A stretch of 64,000 nt of DNA from Carnobacterium maltaromaticum DSM 20342 (GCF_000744945.1 NZ_JQMX01000001.1:1860001-1924000); one strand, 5' to 3'; shown: positions 1 through 8,368, counted from the stretch's first letter. Program-made: numbers and translations. The notes: generated by a model from the sequence alone, not told the origin.

Positions 1-29
1 GGATTCCCTAAACCGACGATTATCTTCAT
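1..29 (-). CDS. pth: Peptidyl-tRNA hydrolase, N-terminal fragment (cut by window edge)
   Basis: Only the first ten residues are present; they read MKIIVGLGNP, the hallmark start of peptidyl-tRNA hydrolase, which recycles peptidyl-tRNAs released from stalled ribosomes. A GGAG ribosome site lies seven bases before the ATG. The gene runs leftwards out of the window, divergent from ldh. A pth next to ldh is a known arrangement in enterococci and relatives, which supports the call. The remainder of the protein cannot be seen. Confidence 0.8.
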
Positions 30-304
30 TTTCTAGCTCCTTATTTTACGATTGTTATTTTTACAATGCCTAAAAACCCAAAAATCAACAGATAGTCTGC
101 TTATTTCTGGTTTCTTTACTTTTTTTATTGTGTAGGTCTGCAATAGCGCATTTATTTTACGGATGTACAGATAGTCATATTTTATTAGTATACCATATTT
201 TAGATCTGATAAGGAGGATATGCATTTTTTTCTTCGTAAATTTTACTGCCTTGAAAAACTACATTGAATAATGAGACTTTTTACCCAACATTCTGAAATA
301 AACA
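30..304. other. Divergent intergenic region pth/ldh
   Basis: This AT-rich stretch separates pth and ldh and must hold both promoters. Apart from the ldh extended -10 listed separately, I see no convincing operator, RNA or small gene here. Confidence 0.5.
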
Positions 305-313
305 TGATATACT
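305..313 (+). promoter_or_regulatory. Extended -10 promoter element of ldh
   Basis: TGATATACT is an extended -10 (TGn plus TATACT) placed 40 bases before the ldh start. The -35 region is weak (CCAACA at a 17-base spacing), as is usual for extended -10 promoters. A strong AAGGGGGA ribosome site follows at 339-346. Confidence 0.55.
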
Positions 314-352
314 GTTCTTGTCCTATGAAAATAAGTTAAGGGGGAACTATTT

Positions 353-1318
353 ATGAAACAAACTGAAATTAAAGATCATCAAAAAGTCATTGTTGTTGGT
401 GATGGAGCGGTTGGTTCTAGCTATGCTTTTGCACTAGTGACTCAAAATATTGCGCAAGAAATTGGCATCATTGATATTGATAAAGATAAAACAGAAGGAG
501 ACGCGATTGATTTATCTCATGCGCTAGCTTTTACTTCTCCTAAAAAAATATACAGTGCAACCTATCAAGATTGCCACGATGCTGATTTGATCGTGATAAC
601 TGCTGGAGCAGCTCAAAAACCTGGAGAAACACGTTTAGACCTAGTCAATAAGAATCTTAAGATTTTCAAAGCAATTATTGCTGATATTATGGCTAGTGGC
701 TTTGACGGTATTTTATTGGTAGCAAGTAATCCCGTTGATATCCTAACTTACGCTACTTGGAAATTTTCTGGTTTACCTAAAAGTCGTGTAATCGGTAGTG
801 GAACTTCATTAGATAGCGCTCGCTTCCGTCAAGCTATTGCTGACCTAGTTCATGTTGATGCCCGAAATGTTCATGGTTATATTTTAGGAGAACACGGCGA
901 CACAGAATTTCCTGTTTGGTCACACGCCAATATTGGCGGTCTTCAAATTTATGAGTGGGTGAAAGACAATCCAGAAGTTGACGAAGAAGCTTTAGTTAAA
1001 GTCTTTTTCAAAGTGAGAGATGCCGCTTATGAAATCATCGAGAAGAAAGGCGCGACTTTCTATGGAATTGCTGTGGCTTTAGCTCGTATTACCAAGGCGA
1101 TTTTAAATGATGAGAGTTCTATTTTACCTTTATCTGTTTATTTAGATGGTGAATATGGTCAAGAGGATATCTTTATTGGAGCTCCTGCGGTGATTAATCG
1201 CCAAGGTATTCAACATGTAATTGAAATTCCTTTGACAGATGCAGAAATGGACAAAATGATTCATTCCGCTTCGACCTTGAAGCAAATTTTAAACGATGCT
1301 TTTGATGCATTAGACTAA
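353..1318 (+). CDS. ldh: L-lactate dehydrogenase
   Basis: NAD-dependent enzyme that reduces pyruvate to L-lactate to regenerate NAD in fermentation; cytosolic tetramer. The 321 residues match the family length. The Rossmann NAD loop GDGAVGSS lies at residues 16-23, and the catalytic segment GEHGDTEF, with the proton-relay histidine, is near residue 180. The start is set by a strong AAGGGGGA ribosome site. It is a single-gene unit with its own promoter and a downstream terminator at 1351-1386. The family identity is clear; being the main homolactic LDH is inferred. Confidence 0.95.
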   Translation: MKQTEIKDHQKVIVVGDGAVGSSYAFALVTQNIAQEIGIIDIDKDKTEGDAIDLSHALAFTSPKKIYSATYQDCHDADLIVITAGAAQKPGETRLDLVNKNLKIFKAIIADIMASGFDGILLVASNPVDILTYATWKFSGLPKSRVIGSGTSLDSARFRQAIADLVHVDARNVHGYILGEHGDTEFPVWSHANIGGLQIYEWVKDNPEVDEEALVKVFFKVRDAAYEIIEKKGATFYGIAVALARITKAILNDESSILPLSVYLDGEYGQEDIFIGAPAVINRQGIQHVIEIPLTDAEMDKMIHSASTLKQILNDAFDALD

Positions 1319-1350
1319 AATATCTAAAACATTAGATTTATTTTTCAAAT

Positions 1351-1386
1351 AAGGAACTTAATTCTTCTATTAAAGAACAGTTCCTT
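1351..1386 (+). terminator. Intrinsic terminator of ldh
   Basis: AAGGAACT and AGTTCCTT form an 8-bp stem followed by TTTTTC, 33 bases after the ldh stop. Confidence 0.75.
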
Positions 1387-1397
1387 TTTCTGCAACA

Positions 1398-1406
1398 TGC
1401 TATAAT
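1398..1406 (+). promoter_or_regulatory. Extended -10 of the type I toxin transcript
   Basis: TGCTATAAT is a consensus extended -10. It drives the toxin mRNA whose leader begins near 1413 and includes the 12-codon leader frame and the toxin. Confidence 0.5.
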
Positions 1407-1459
1407 TATCTTGTAGAAAGTTAAATGGATGGTGGCTAGCTCGTTGTAAAAAGGGGGCG

Positions 1460-1498
1460 ATGCCTATGTTTTTAGTGTTTGCTCCTAGAAAGGATTAA
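1460..1498 (+). CDS. 12-residue leader peptide upstream of toxin
   Basis: A GGGGG ribosome site precedes ATG by two to six bases, and a 12-codon frame (MPMFLVFAPRKD) ends with TAA two bases before the toxin GTG. The AAGGAT inside its last codons would serve as the toxin ribosome site, so translation of the two frames may be coupled. I have no homology evidence that the peptide itself is functional; the call rests on ribosome site, frame and position. Confidence 0.4.
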   Translation: MPMFLVFAPRKD

Positions 1499-1500
1499 AC

Positions 1501-1584
1501 GTGTCAGTTTTTGAAGCGTTGATGTTCGCACTTACGTTCACAACTCTGGCTTTAAAAATTTATGATCATAAAAACAAAAAATAA
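1501..1584 (+). CDS. Small hydrophobic type I toxin (putative holin-like toxin / TxpA type)
   Basis: A 27-residue peptide starting at GTG: short acidic N-terminus (VSVFEAL), one hydrophobic membrane helix (residues 6-20) and a lysine-rich tail ending NKK. This is the typical build of the holin-like type I toxins of Firmicutes (Hol_Tox/TxpA/BsrG type). The TAA stop lies inside the stem of a bidirectional terminator, and an antisense RNA converges on it from the right. Such toxins insert in the membrane when the antisense RNA is lost. It is too short for routine gene calling, so it is easily missed. Confidence 0.65.
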   Translation: MSVFEALMFALTFTTLALKIYDHKNKK

Positions 1585-1618
1585 CTACTCCTAAACTTTG
1601 ACCGGTTTAAGTAGTTAT
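1581..1618. terminator. Bidirectional terminator between toxin and antitoxin RNA
   Basis: ATAACTACT pairs with AGTAGTTAT, with inner TAAAC/GTTTA pairing. T runs follow on the plus strand, and the minus side reads ATTTTTTG. It ends both converging transcripts, as in par/TxpA-RatA modules. Confidence 0.75.
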
Positions 1619-1699
1619 TTTTTTTAACGAACAACAGTTGTCATCGTCTTTTGAACGATCTACCTAAAAGGAATCATGTTAACGCATGGTTCCTTTTTC
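1583..1699 (-). ncRNA. Antisense antitoxin RNA of the type I module
   Basis: On the minus strand an extended -10 (TGGTAGAAT, 1706-1714) would start a ~115-nt RNA. Its 5' end forms a hairpin (AAAGGAA...TTCCTTT) and it ends in the shared terminator. Its start, 5' hairpin and the box AAAAGACG resemble the RNAs at 42517-42640 (plus) and 63770-63870 (minus), so the three form a family. The 3' overlap with the toxin mRNA is visible; antitoxin activity is inferred from the layout. Confidence 0.55.
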
Positions 1700-1804
1700 A
1701 TTTTTATTCTACCATGTTCCTATGCTAAATGCTAGATTATATCCTTATTTTAGAGATTCCTACAGATTTTCTAGTTAAAAATTTAGCTCATTCTATTGAA
1801 AAAA

Positions 1805-1837
1805 GCTGTACTCAAGATAAAGTTTCTTGACTACAGC
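1805..1837 (-). terminator. Terminator of the membrane-protein gene
   Basis: Read on the minus strand, GCTGTA.TCAAG pairs with CTTGA.TACAGC and is followed by TTTTTTC, just after the stop of the gene at 1847-2686. Confidence 0.7.
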
Positions 1838-1846
1838 AACATTTAA

Positions 1847-2686
1847 CTAGCTTTCTTCTTTTTCACTTAGCTTTTCTAACAACTTTTGTTGTTGTTCTAA
1901 GAGCGTAATAATTCGTTCATCTACTGAAACTTTTTTATTTTTTCTGATTAAATGCTTGTTTAATTCAAAAATTCTATACAGCTCAACTAGATGTCCACTA
2001 ATAATCACAACGGTACTTGCACCAACAAATCCCCGTAAATAGTTACGATAAATCGTTAGATTATCAAACCAAACTGTAATTAAGTCTGGAATATTGGCTA
2101 TTTCTTTCGTTGTAGCAATAATGTGCTTTACTGTGTTCATTAAAGTTGTCGCATCACTAATGATACTGTCTAATGACCATGTAAATTGACTAACTACTCC
2201 TGTCACTTCATCTGATAGCTTCGTTAATTCTGCCACACTTAATTTTTGCAAAGAACTATTAATCGTATCCACTAGCTGATAAGAAACATTTCCTAGTATT
2301 CCTGCTAAAGAAATCGTACTAACTAGCATGAAAAGATACCCAACAAAAATCAACTTGTTACCAAAGTACCACTTTGTAGCTTTAGAGCTTTTCCACTGTA
2401 GGACTAAAATAAGAACAATTCCAATACTAAAGAATAACAATTGAGCGCTAATTACGATGCTTAAGTTAATCAAAATCGTTTTAAAATTCTTGATTAATAC
2501 ATCTAACCACTGCTCATTCAAAAAGAATTTAAAGAGGTTAACCCATGATAAATTAAAAGGTGCTGTAATAATATCGGTCACAATTTTTGCTTGATTGAAC
2601 AGTAAATACCAGACACTAATTAAAAACACCGGACTACCTACAAACAAACACTTATTTTTTAGACTTAACGCTCTCCAATAGGCCAT
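1847..2686 (-). CDS. Membrane protein with C-terminal coiled coil, unknown function
   Basis: I do not recognise this 279-residue protein. It has a hydrophobic segment near residues 13-30, two strong membrane helices near 70-97 and 108-132, and a weaker one near 213-232. Between the third and fourth lies a polar, Ser/Thr-rich stretch predicted to be outside or helical. The tail (about 250-279) is Glu/Lys/Gln-rich and likely coiled coil. A GGAGG site sits five bases before the ATG. It stands alone between two terminator-bounded units, so context gives no function. Confidence 0.65.
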   Translation of the reverse strand: MAYWRALSLKNKCLFVGSPVFLISVWYLLFNQAKIVTDIITAPFNLSWVNLFKFFLNEQWLDVLIKNFKTILINLSIVISAQLLFFSIGIVLILVLQWKSSKATKWYFGNKLIFVGYLFMLVSTISLAGILGNVSYQLVDTINSSLQKLSVAELTKLSDEVTGVVSQFTWSLDSIISDATTLMNTVKHIIATTKEIANIPDLITVWFDNLTIYRNYLRGFVGASTVVIISGHLVELYRIFELNKHLIRKNKKVSVDERIITLLEQQQKLLEKLSEKEES

Positions 2687-2784
2687 TTATACCTCCATTT
2701 AATTGCTATGCTGTATTGCTTACTCGATAAGTTAAACTTTAGCATATCTATAAAAAGAGCGCAATATTTAATAACATGTACTCG

Positions 2785-4005
2785 TTAAAAAGAACCATGT
2801 GTTTGTTCCCCTTGATGCATAACTATGACTTTTTTACTGTTCCGGGCCACGGCTTCTGCAGAACAACTAGCTTCTACAAAAACAAAATCAGCCTTGTCAC
2901 CTACTACAGGCCAGACTTGTTTCCCATTTGGATTAAGAGGGGTAACGCCATCTGTAATAAATCCCAGCGTTTGACTAAGTTCTTGCTCTGTAACTTGACC
3001 AAAAACTTCACCTAAACGTCCAACTCGCTCTAAAATATCTCCATTTCCATAGGGAGACCAATTATCAAATATATTGTCGCAACCAACGGATACTTTTACA
3101 CCCGCTGCTTTTAAATCCATCACTGGTGGTATCACACCAGTAATTGGAACGCTAGTCATGATTTCAACTTGATTTTCTGCCAAGCGCTGAAACAGTTCTG
3201 CTTTTTGACTGCCACTAACATCACCTAAAGCAAAAGCATGACTGATAGCAACTTTTCCCTGAAACTTATGATTTTCAACCAAACTCAAAAAATACTCAAC
3301 CGTTTTCAAACCCATTTCTCCGCGTTCATGCAAATGGATATCAATTCCAGCCTCATTTTGATTAGCTAAAGAAAAAGTTGCCTCTAAAGACTTTTTCATA
3401 TCGCCATCAACTGCTGTTGGATCCACACCTCCAACAATTGTCGCTCCCTTTGTAAGTGCTTCTTGCATTAGTTCGATACTATTACTTCGTAACAATCCAT
3501 GCTGTGGAAAAGCTACAATTTCAGAAGAAAGCTTTTCTTGATAATTGTCTACTACTTCTTTAACACTTGAAAAATAATGTAATCCCGCTGTTGGATGTAC
3601 GTCTACATGGCTTCTTATTTTTGTAATGCCATTGGTTAAATAACGGTTTAACAGAACTTCTGCTCGTTGAGAAACGGACAAAGGTAACTTCTCAAGCTCT
3701 ACCATTTCCGATTCAAAGCGTTGAATAATGGAAGGAACTTTAGTGACTGCTTGCCAATTCGTTCCTAAACGTGATTTATCCAAATGACTGTGCTTTTCAA
3801 TAAAGCCAGGTAATGCCAATAAGCCTTTAGCGTCATAATACTCAGCATCTTCCCTTATAACTGAATTACTCGGTAAAATTTGCTTAATCAAACCTTCTTG
3901 GATCAATAAATCAACTAACTCTGTTTTTGTTCCTACAATAGTTTCTCCTTCGTACTCATATCCTGTTTCTACTCGAACATTTTGTAACCATTTCTTTCTA
4001 GTCAT
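2785..4005 (-). CDS. Amidohydrolase family protein (cytosine deaminase-like)
   Basis: Metal-dependent hydrolase of the amidohydrolase superfamily, 406 residues. It shows the metal-ligand motif HSHLD after the conserved PGFIEKH strand, then IHLHE, SHAFAL and a GCDN aspartate motif, the same order as in cytosine deaminase and related enzymes; the true substrate is unknown. An upstream in-frame ATG at 4041 exists, but GAGGAG nine bases before the ATG at 4005 decides the start, which then lies 16 bases after the ankyrin-protein stop. The two genes are probably co-transcribed. Confidence 0.75.
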   Translation of the reverse strand: MTRKKWLQNVRVETGYEYEGETIVGTKTELVDLLIQEGLIKQILPSNSVIREDAEYYDAKGLLALPGFIEKHSHLDKSRLGTNWQAVTKVPSIIQRFESEMVELEKLPLSVSQRAEVLLNRYLTNGITKIRSHVDVHPTAGLHYFSSVKEVVDNYQEKLSSEIVAFPQHGLLRSNSIELMQEALTKGATIVGGVDPTAVDGDMKKSLEATFSLANQNEAGIDIHLHERGEMGLKTVEYFLSLVENHKFQGKVAISHAFALGDVSGSQKAELFQRLAENQVEIMTSVPITGVIPPVMDLKAAGVKVSVGCDNIFDNWSPYGNGDILERVGRLGEVFGQVTEQELSQTLGFITDGVTPLNPNGKQVWPVVGDKADFVFVEASCSAEAVARNSKKVIVMHQGEQTHGSF

Positions 4006-4021
4006 ACCAACTTGCTCCTCT

Positions 4022-4840
4022 CTACTCATATGCACCAGCATTACGTAATTCTTCGGCTATTTTACCATATCCCATTTGATTGGCGTGCCTTAATGGTCTG
4101 ATTCCATTAGCATCAGCTAAGTTTGGGTCAGCACCATGTTCTAACAAGACTTGAACAATCTGTTGTTGAGTCGTATCACCATTCGTTAATACGATTGCTT
4201 CTAACAAGGCTGTCCAACCTGGCTGATTTACATGATTTACATCAATATCTGTTTGTTCTAATAATAAGCGCACATTATCTAAATGTCCTTTTTCTGCTGC
4301 AGGAATTAAAGCCGTTCCACCAAAACGATTTGTTAATGTGGTATCTGGATTGTAAGCTAACATCATTTGTAAAATCTCCGTTCTGCCTTCTGCCCCAGCA
4401 TATAAAAAAGGACTATCCTGAATGGCATCTTGTTGGTTGACATTCGCACCATTTAGCAAAAAAATTTCAGCCATCTCTAAATTATTTTTATGTGTAGCGA
4501 CTAGTAAACCAGTTTGTTGTTTTTCGTCCATAGCATCAACATTTGCGCCAACTGTTAATAATCGTTTTATCTCTGATAGATTCTGATTAGCGGTTGCTGT
4601 GATTAACTCTTGATTCAATTGAGGATTATCTATTTTCATGACTTCTTTCTCCTTTGATTCTAGTTCTTGGCTTGATTCAATTTGCTTGGAATCACTAGCT
4701 TGACTAGTTGGCTGTTTTTCTGAAGTTGACTGATCTTTAGATCTTGTTGAAGAATCTTTCAATAAAGTGACACTAAAAATACCAATACTGATTAAGACAA
4801 TTCCGATTAAACTAAAAAATAGAACATAATTTTTTTTCAT
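4022..4840 (-). CDS. Membrane-anchored ankyrin-repeat protein
   Basis: A 272-residue protein with an N-terminal signal anchor (residues 5-27), a Ser/Lys/Glu-rich linker (30-85) and about five ankyrin repeats (90-272; repeated G-ANVDA/NLEMAEIFLLNGA patterns). The start at 4840 has GGAGG eight bases upstream; a longer frame to 4969 would overlap the divergent LysR promoter and is unlikely. Ankyrin repeats bind partner proteins, here outside or at the membrane. It is first in an operon with the amidohydrolase and opposite a LysR regulator; the partner is unknown. Confidence 0.75.
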   Translation of the reverse strand: MKKNYVLFFSLIGIVLISIGIFSVTLLKDSSTRSKDQSTSEKQPTSQASDSKQIESSQELESKEKEVMKIDNPQLNQELITATANQNLSEIKRLLTVGANVDAMDEKQQTGLLVATHKNNLEMAEIFLLNGANVNQQDAIQDSPFLYAGAEGRTEILQMMLAYNPDTTLTNRFGGTALIPAAEKGHLDNVRLLLEQTDIDVNHVNQPGWTALLEAIVLTNGDTTQQQIVQVLLEHGADPNLADANGIRPLRHANQMGYGKIAEELRNAGAYE

Positions 4841-4920
4841 CTGAAGCACCTCCGTATTTATAAGACTAATTAAAGCATACCACGAGCTGTTATAGATGAA
4901 AAATATCCATATAATTGTTA

Positions 4921-4943
4921 AACTATACGAAATAGATATAGTT
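4921..4943. promoter_or_regulatory. Inverted repeat, candidate LysR operator
   Basis: AACTATA and TATAGTT form 7-base arms around nine bases, containing a T-N11-A LysR-type pattern. It lies in the 114-base divergent region between the ankyrin gene and the LysR gene, just before the LysR ribosome site, fitting autoregulation. Confidence 0.45.
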
Positions 4944-4954
4944 AGGAGGAAAAT

Positions 4955-5842
4955 ATGGATATTCGTCAATTACGTTATTTTATTGCAATCGCTGAAGAAA
5001 AAAACATTACTCAAGCTGCAGCCCGCTTGCATATGGCACAACCTCCTCTAAGTCAACAACTTAAGCAAATGGAGGAAAAATTAGGTACAATTCTAATCGA
5101 GCGAACATCACGGAAAACTCATTTAACGACAGCTGGAGAAGTTTTATATCAAGAAGCCGTAAAAATTTTACAACAATTGGAAGAAACGGAACAATTAGTC
5201 AAAGAAACAAGTTTAGGATTAAAAGGTCAATTACGTTTAGGCGTTAATACCTTGTCTGCAGAAGAATTAGCTCCGAGTTTGCAAAGTTTTCAGAATAAAT
5301 TTCCGGAGGTTACTTATGCAATTCATCAAAATGAATCTAAGTTGCTTGCCGAAATGGTTCGGAATCATACCATTGAATTAGCTTTAGTCCGCTTCCCTCT
5401 GGAATTGCATGGCTTTGACATCACCTATTTAAATGTGGAACCTTTTTACTTTATTTGTGATGGCAAAAAAGACGCGCTTCAACCTGGGCCAAATCCTAAT
5501 GATTATTATGGTATTGCCAACAGTAAACTTTTATTGCCTAGCACAGAAGGCCTTGGAGTTTATCATTCAATCATTGAATATTTAGCTAAATTCCAATTAA
5601 ATCCTACCTCTATTTCAACTTGTTCTGATTTATCTTTACTTTTTAATTTAGTTGAAAGTGGTTTTTGTACAAGCATCGTACCAAAATCGGTTTTACAGCT
5701 CCACGCTGGTCGAAAAATAGAAGCACATTTATTAGATGATCCTCTATTTAATTCCTCTTACGGGCTTATTTGGTCGAAAAATCGAACCTTAACTAAAGTA
5801 GCTGAACATTTCTTAGCTGAATTCGTTGGGATTCACGATTAA
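4955..5842 (+). CDS. LysR-family transcriptional regulator
   Basis: 295 residues, the standard LysR length. The N-terminal winged helix-turn-helix (residues 1-60) has the typical FIAIAEEKNITQAAARLHMA and PLSQQLKQMEE signature; residues 90-290 form the periplasmic-binding-like effector domain. GGAGG precedes the ATG. It is divergent from the ankyrin/amidohydrolase pair, which it probably controls, and is followed by a methyltransferase gene on the same strand. The effector is unknown. Confidence 0.85.
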   Translation: MDIRQLRYFIAIAEEKNITQAAARLHMAQPPLSQQLKQMEEKLGTILIERTSRKTHLTTAGEVLYQEAVKILQQLEETEQLVKETSLGLKGQLRLGVNTLSAEELAPSLQSFQNKFPEVTYAIHQNESKLLAEMVRNHTIELALVRFPLELHGFDITYLNVEPFYFICDGKKDALQPGPNPNDYYGIANSKLLLPSTEGLGVYHSIIEYLAKFQLNPTSISTCSDLSLLFNLVESGFCTSIVPKSVLQLHAGRKIEAHLLDDPLFNSSYGLIWSKNRTLTKVAEHFLAEFVGIHD

Positions 5843-5913
5843 GATTGGAGGCTGATTTAATTGAATAACTCCCCTTACTTCTATATACTAAAAATATAAA
5901 AGGAGTGATTTCA

Positions 5914-6576
5914 ATGGAAGAATTATTTTCAGCTGTTGATGCTTATTTTATTGATAAGCTCATTGAGAAAGAGGCTATTTTTGACCAAGTTCTAGCAAAC
6001 AATCAAAAACACGGATTACCACCTCATGATGTTTCACCTTCTCAAGGGAAATTTCTTTACTTATTATCTAAAATTGCTAAGGCCCAAAGAATTCTAGAAA
6101 TTGGTACTCTAGGCGGATATAGCACGATTTGGTTTGCTAAGGCTATTCCTCAGAATGGTAAAATTATTTCACTAGAATTTGATCAAACTCATGCGAAAGT
6201 CGCTCAAGAAAACACTAAATTAGCTGGTTTTTCAGATAAAATTGATATTATAGTCGGTCCTGCTTCTGAATCATTAGCACAGTTGGTTAATGAAAATTCG
6301 TTGCCTTTTGACTTAATTTTTATTGATGCTGATAAAGAAAATAATCCTCTTTACTTGAAATATGCACAACAATTAGCAAAATCTGGAACTATTACTATCG
6401 GGGATAATGTTGTTCGAAATGGTGAAGTCCTTAGCACTGAGAGTAATGATGGACGTATTTTAGGAGTAAGACAATTTGTTGAGGAACTCGCCACTAACCA
6501 AAAACTGACTTCAACGGCTATTGAGACTGTTGGTGTTAAGGGCTATGATGGGTTTACGATTAGTATTGTTGAGTAA
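5914..6576 (+). CDS. O-methyltransferase (caffeoyl-CoA OMT-like family)
   Basis: SAM-dependent methyltransferase of the Methyltransf_3 type, 220 residues. The SAM loop is LEIGTLGGYSTIW (about residues 64-76), followed by the acidic strand ISLEFD and the metal/substrate motif FIDADKEN near 140, all diagnostic of this family. The AAAGGAG site is eight bases before the ATG at 5914; the in-frame GTG at 5905 is part of the ribosome site itself. The natural substrate of the bacterial members is generally unknown. A bidirectional terminator follows. Confidence 0.8.
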   Translation: MEELFSAVDAYFIDKLIEKEAIFDQVLANNQKHGLPPHDVSPSQGKFLYLLSKIAKAQRILEIGTLGGYSTIWFAKAIPQNGKIISLEFDQTHAKVAQENTKLAGFSDKIDIIVGPASESLAQLVNENSLPFDLIFIDADKENNPLYLKYAQQLAKSGTITIGDNVVRNGEVLSTESNDGRILGVRQFVEELATNQKLTSTAIETVGVKGYDGFTISIVE

Positions 6577-6654
6577 TATCATTTTGTTACTAAAAAGACC
6601 TTGTCTCTCATCAAAATTACCATAACAAATTTCACAAAAAATGAATATACTTTT

Positions 6655-6697
6655 AAAAGACCCATTTAAAGTTTTTTCGACTTTAAACAGGTCTTTT
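6655..6697. terminator. Bidirectional terminator
   Basis: AAAAGACC..TAAAGT pairs with ACTTTA..GGTCTTTT. It lies between the converging methyltransferase and M20 dipeptidase genes and serves both. Confidence 0.75.
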
Positions 6698-6727
6698 CTA
6701 TTTTATTTACAACTAACACTATCAATT

Positions 6728-8065
6728 TTACTCACAACATAATTTTTTTATTGCTGCAGCATAAATTTCAGTAGCTTTATATAATTCTTCAAGAACTAAA
6801 CCTTCATTTGCTTGGTGCGCTAACCCGACAGATGTCGGAAAATGAGCTCCAAAAGCGACCATATTTTTCATAGTTCGTGCATACGTTGCTCCACCAGACG
6901 TTATCGGTTCAGTAAGATCGTTTGTAGCTTCGCGGTAAACCCCCAGTAAAGTCTCAACCAACTGACTATCTTTTGGTACATACAATGAAGGAACATAATC
7001 AAATTCATGATACTTTAAATTATATTCCTTGGCAGTAGCTTGTAACTTATCTACAAGTTGTTTTTTATCAGCCGTGACTGGTATACGCATATCAATTTTT
7101 ATTTCTGATTGGTTCTTATTTATGGTTAACATCCCCACATTAAAAGTTAGTTCCCCACTTACATCATCCTTAACTTCCCCAAAAATAGTGGCACCATTGG
7201 TCTGACTACCAACCTGTTCAGCTAAAAAATGAATCATTGGATGAGGGTAGTTAGCTACTAAGCCTTGAGCCAACAAGTTAATGGCGTTAACTCCACTCCC
7301 TGCTAAACTAGTATGAACGGCTTTGCCTTCAACAGTTAATGTCCCAGCTAATTCCTTAACAGGTAATCCTAGTTTCATAAAATGAGGAAGCAACGCTTTA
7401 CTATCACTACCAGTATAGGATGCATTTCCAGGAACCACATTAAATGCATCGCCACAATCCAAGTCTAATTCTTCGCTACCTGGACCCGTTAAAGTCACTT
7501 GTAATAAGCCTTTTTCTGCGTAAATCAAAGGAAATGCCCCGTCAGGAACAAAACCCATTGTTGGCGCTTCTTCATTTTTATTGTACTGCGCCATACACCG
7601 CCATAAGGTTTCCTCATCCGCTCCAAAAACAAAACGAATTCTTTGCTTAAATGTATAACCTGCATCAACAACCGCTTTAAATGCTGATAAAGCAGCAATT
7701 GTCGGCCCTTTATCATCTTGAGAACCTCGACCATATATAATCCCATCTTTGACAACTGCTGAAAAAGGATCTGTATTCCATAAAGTTAAATCTCCCGCAG
7801 GTACAACATCTAAATGACACAAAACACCAATCAAATCCGTTCCTGTTCCATAATCTGCATAGGCATAAAACCCATTTGGGTCAAGATACGTTGTCATTCC
7901 AAGCTCTTCACAAATAGCTAGCGCCTCTTCCAAACATAGCTGCACACCAGCACCAAAAGGCGGATTTGTCAGCCCATCAGATGTATTGAAAGAAGGACAG
8001 TTAATTAAACGAGTTAGGGACTTCACACTTGCTTCTTTTTGCTCTTCAGTTAATTGAATCGACAT
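6728..8065 (-). CDS. M20 family dipeptidase (PepV/Sapep-like)
   Basis: Zinc peptidase of family M20, 445 residues, close to the PepV/Sapep length. Motifs in order: CHLDVVP (first zinc ligand and catalytic Asp, near residue 85), GRGSQDDKGP (bridging Asp, near 115), FGADEE (catalytic Glu, near 148), and a C-terminal TSGGATYAR plus HQANE with the last histidine ligand. It would cleave dipeptides in the cytosol. AGGAG sits nine bases upstream of ATG. The leader carries tandem hairpin repeats (8083-8350), and the next gene upstream is an OppA-like binding protein, a plausible peptide-use pair. Confidence 0.85.
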   Translation of the reverse strand: MSIQLTEEQKEASVKSLTRLINCPSFNTSDGLTNPPFGAGVQLCLEEALAICEELGMTTYLDPNGFYAYADYGTGTDLIGVLCHLDVVPAGDLTLWNTDPFSAVVKDGIIYGRGSQDDKGPTIAALSAFKAVVDAGYTFKQRIRFVFGADEETLWRCMAQYNKNEEAPTMGFVPDGAFPLIYAEKGLLQVTLTGPGSEELDLDCGDAFNVVPGNASYTGSDSKALLPHFMKLGLPVKELAGTLTVEGKAVHTSLAGSGVNAINLLAQGLVANYPHPMIHFLAEQVGSQTNGATIFGEVKDDVSGELTFNVGMLTINKNQSEIKIDMRIPVTADKKQLVDKLQATAKEYNLKYHEFDYVPSLYVPKDSQLVETLLGVYREATNDLTEPITSGGATYARTMKNMVAFGAHFPTSVGLAHQANEGLVLEELYKATEIYAAAIKKLCCE

Positions 8066-8082
8066 TTATTGTTCACTCCTAA

Positions 8083-8203
8083 ATAAAAAGTTTGTTGAGC
8101 CTGTTAGCTCTGGCAGAAAAATAGGGAAATTTGATGTGGCGCTTTTTGCCACCTCGAAATTTCATCTTTTTTCCGAAGAGCTGGCTCATAAGAACTGGCC
8201 TTG
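8083..8203 (-). repeat. Structured hairpin repeat, copy A
   Basis: First of two tandem 121-base copies, ending 18 bases before the dipeptidase start. Read on the minus strand it folds into one long hairpin: outer GAGCC/GGCTC and AGCTCT/AGAGCT, middle GAAATTT/AAATTTC, a CGAG/ATC internal loop, and tip GTGGC/GCCAC with an A-rich loop, then CTTTTTAT. The open frame across it (8104-8391) is an artefact of the repeat. Confidence 0.75.
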
Positions 8204-8324
8204 ATAAAAAGTTTGTTGAGTCGGTTAGCTCTGGCAAGAAAATAGGAAAAATTGATAGGACGTTTTTTGTCCTCTCGAATTTTTATCTTTTTCTCGAATA
8301 GCTGGCTCATAAGAACTGGCCTTG
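8204..8324 (-). repeat. Structured hairpin repeat, copy B
   Basis: Second tandem copy, same length. Its stems differ from copy A by paired changes: the tip is AGGAC/GTCCT instead of GTGGC/GCCAC, and the middle stem is AAAAATT/AATTTTT instead of GAAATTT/AAATTTC. The CGAG/ATC internal loop is unchanged. Confidence 0.75.
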
Positions 8325-8350
8325 ATAAAAAGTTTGTTGAGTCGGTTAAC
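8325..8350 (-). repeat. Partial hairpin repeat, copy C
   Basis: The first ~26 bases of a third copy (ATAAAAAGTTTGTTGAG...) abut the 3' end of the OppA-like gene, as if left by unequal recombination between tandem copies. Confidence 0.65.
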
Positions 8351-8368
8351 GTAGATAATATACTTACT

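Noticed and set aside
2776..3015. Plus-strand frame of 79 codons opposite the amidohydrolase
   Set aside because: Lies fully in antisense to a well-supported gene, without ribosome site or family signature; other antisense frames in the window were dropped for the same reason.
4841..4969. N-terminal extension of the ankyrin protein to 4969
   Set aside because: It would run through the divergent promoter and overlap the LysR start; GGAGG before ATG 4840 and the signal anchor fix the shorter start.
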